64,000 nt of DNA from Xestospongia bergquistia (lineage: Eukaryota > Porifera > Demospongiae > Haplosclerida > Petrosiidae): NCBI GenBank assembly GCA_963965975.1, contig OZ014424.1, forward strand, positions 1,798,001 through 1,862,000, given 5' to 3'. Made by a program: the position numbers and the translations under genes. Positions 63,347 through 64,000 of the stretch are shown here, piece after piece. The first letter of the stretch is position 1. Every line of letters begins with the position of its first letter. The notes under the pieces were generated by a model that was not told the DNA's origin, made no database searches, and worked only from the letters and a program-made list of their open reading frames with translations.

Positions 63347-64000
63347 TTACGAAACAATTGACAGTTTAATATCATCTCCTTTCTGTCGTACAATAGTTTC
63401 AAGTAAATCCTTCAACTCATCATGGCGCTGTTTCTGCAAAGAATGCATGGTCGCTATTTCGTTTTGAAGACTATTTATTTTTGTTTCTTGATTTTCTAGT
63501 ATCTTATAAAGATCAGGTGCTGATTCATCTCTATCTTTCAAAGCCCGCCAGAAAACCCTCCAACGTTTTCTCACTGGAGAGACATGCTTGTTTGGATAAT
63601 GTTCATAAAATCGCTTATTGAAGCGATCTAGGATGCAGTTTGGTAACCAAGCCTCCATTTTAGTGAAGATCCTTACTTCATCTGAACGTTGCTTCAAGAG
63701 GGCATTTCTTTTGATGCTGTCAATGTCCCCAACAGCCAGACCTATAAGTAGATTCATAACCACTACAGCTAGCAATGCTCCTGCAAACAACACAAGGATA
63801 TATGTTATGATAGGATATTGCAATGCCACTCTCTCTGATCGAAGTACATACGTCTCATAATTTATTTCTCCAAGTAAATAAGAGAATGTGATAAAAATGG
63901 AATCACCAAGATTTGTAAATGGCGAAAAGTCACCAGCAAGAATAAATAGAGAGAAAGCAAAAGCTATTACAAATAGAATGCAGACAAATGACACTTTAAT
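63347..64000 (-). CDS. TRPA: TRPA-type channel, copy 4 (5' part outside window)
   Basis: The last 218 codons are visible and the frame is open to the right edge; the true start lies beyond base 64000. Visible parts are S5 (IKVSFVCILFVIAFAFSLFI), the pore FSYLLGEINYETYV, S6 with MNLLIGLAVGDIDSIKR, NKRFYEHYPNKHVSPVRKR and the C-terminal coiled coil ending DIKLSIVS. It is a mosaic: the pore part follows copies 2 and 3 (YPIITYILVL), while the tail (IATMHSLQKQ, SIVS) follows copy 1. This suggests gene conversion. No stop at the position that breaks copy 3. Confidence 0.9.
   Translation of the reverse strand: MKVSFVCILFVIAFAFSLFILAGDFSPFTNLGDSIFITFSYLLGEINYETYVLRSERVALQYPIITYILVLFAGALLAVVVMNLLIGLAVGDIDSIKRNALLKQRSDEVRIFTKMEAWLPNCILDRFNKRFYEHYPNKHVSPVRKRWRVFWRALKDRDESAPDLYKILENQETKINSLQNEIATMHSLQKQRHDELKDLLETIVRQKGDDIKLSIVS

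Noticed and set aside
1-64000. Retrotransposon, DNA transposase or viral genes
   Set aside because: No reverse transcriptase, integrase, transposase or capsid marks seen in any long frame. The only mobile element supported is the non-coding MITE at 41327-41559.

Overview
The window reads as animal nuclear DNA. It is AT-rich and holds genes with short GT-AG introns next to long single-exon genes. Families include FEM1-like ankyrin proteins, TRPA-type channels, a GT10 fucosyltransferase, a phospholipase B-like GDSL esterase, a C5orf22/UPF0489 protein and tubulin-tyrosine-ligase-like relics. The compact layout and mix of families suggest an early-branching metazoan, most likely a demosponge such as Amphimedon. 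That identification is inference, not proof. I see no prokaryotic operon, virus or autonomous transposon.

Region 1 (1-23 kb, and again 31.7-37 kb) is a tandem array of intronless FEM1-like genes on the + strand. Seven are open: one cut by the left edge, and those at 3602, 8855, 13128, 17524, 20822 and 33602. Between them lie several broken copies. Two subfamilies alternate, here called alpha and beta. Alpha copies are mostly intact; of four beta copies only the one at 20822 is intact. Each protein has N-terminal ankyrin repeats, a helical middle and C-terminal ankyrin repeats. Each ends in an Elongin-BC box followed by a CUL2-type box (hydrophobic-P-x-x-hydrophobic-x-x-x-hydrophobic). They therefore look like an expanded set of CUL2 ubiquitin-ligase substrate receptors. 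Decayed pieces of a TTL-like gene lie on the opposite strand in nearly every intergenic gap and start head to head with the FEM1-like genes.

Region 2 (23-31.7 kb) has no convincing protein gene. It holds a chain of tandem repeats, a 1 kb direct duplication, and many short non-coding blocks flanked by good splice sites. It ends in five copies of a 114-bp unit that each look like one 61-nt mini-exon plus one 53-nt mini-intron.

Region 3 (37.9-44.1 kb) holds three ordinary genes: a phospholipase B-like gene (+, about ten exons) convergent with a seven-exon C5orf22 homologue (-), which shares a 187-bp divergent promoter with an alpha-1,3-fucosyltransferase gene (+). A 233-bp foldback MITE sits in an intron of the C5orf22 homologue.

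Region 4 (44.8-64 kb) holds four single-exon TRPA-like channel genes on the - strand. One has a late nonsense codon and one is cut by the right edge. About 465 bp upstream of the start codon of each of the three complete copies lies an array of 103-bp repeats, with roughly 16, 11 and 3 units. The fucosyltransferase-TRPA pair is duplicated as a convergent block at 61.5-64 kb. The window as a whole is dominated by recent tandem and block duplication of two sorts of ankyrin-repeat gene: one for ubiquitin-ligase targeting, one for sensory cation channels.
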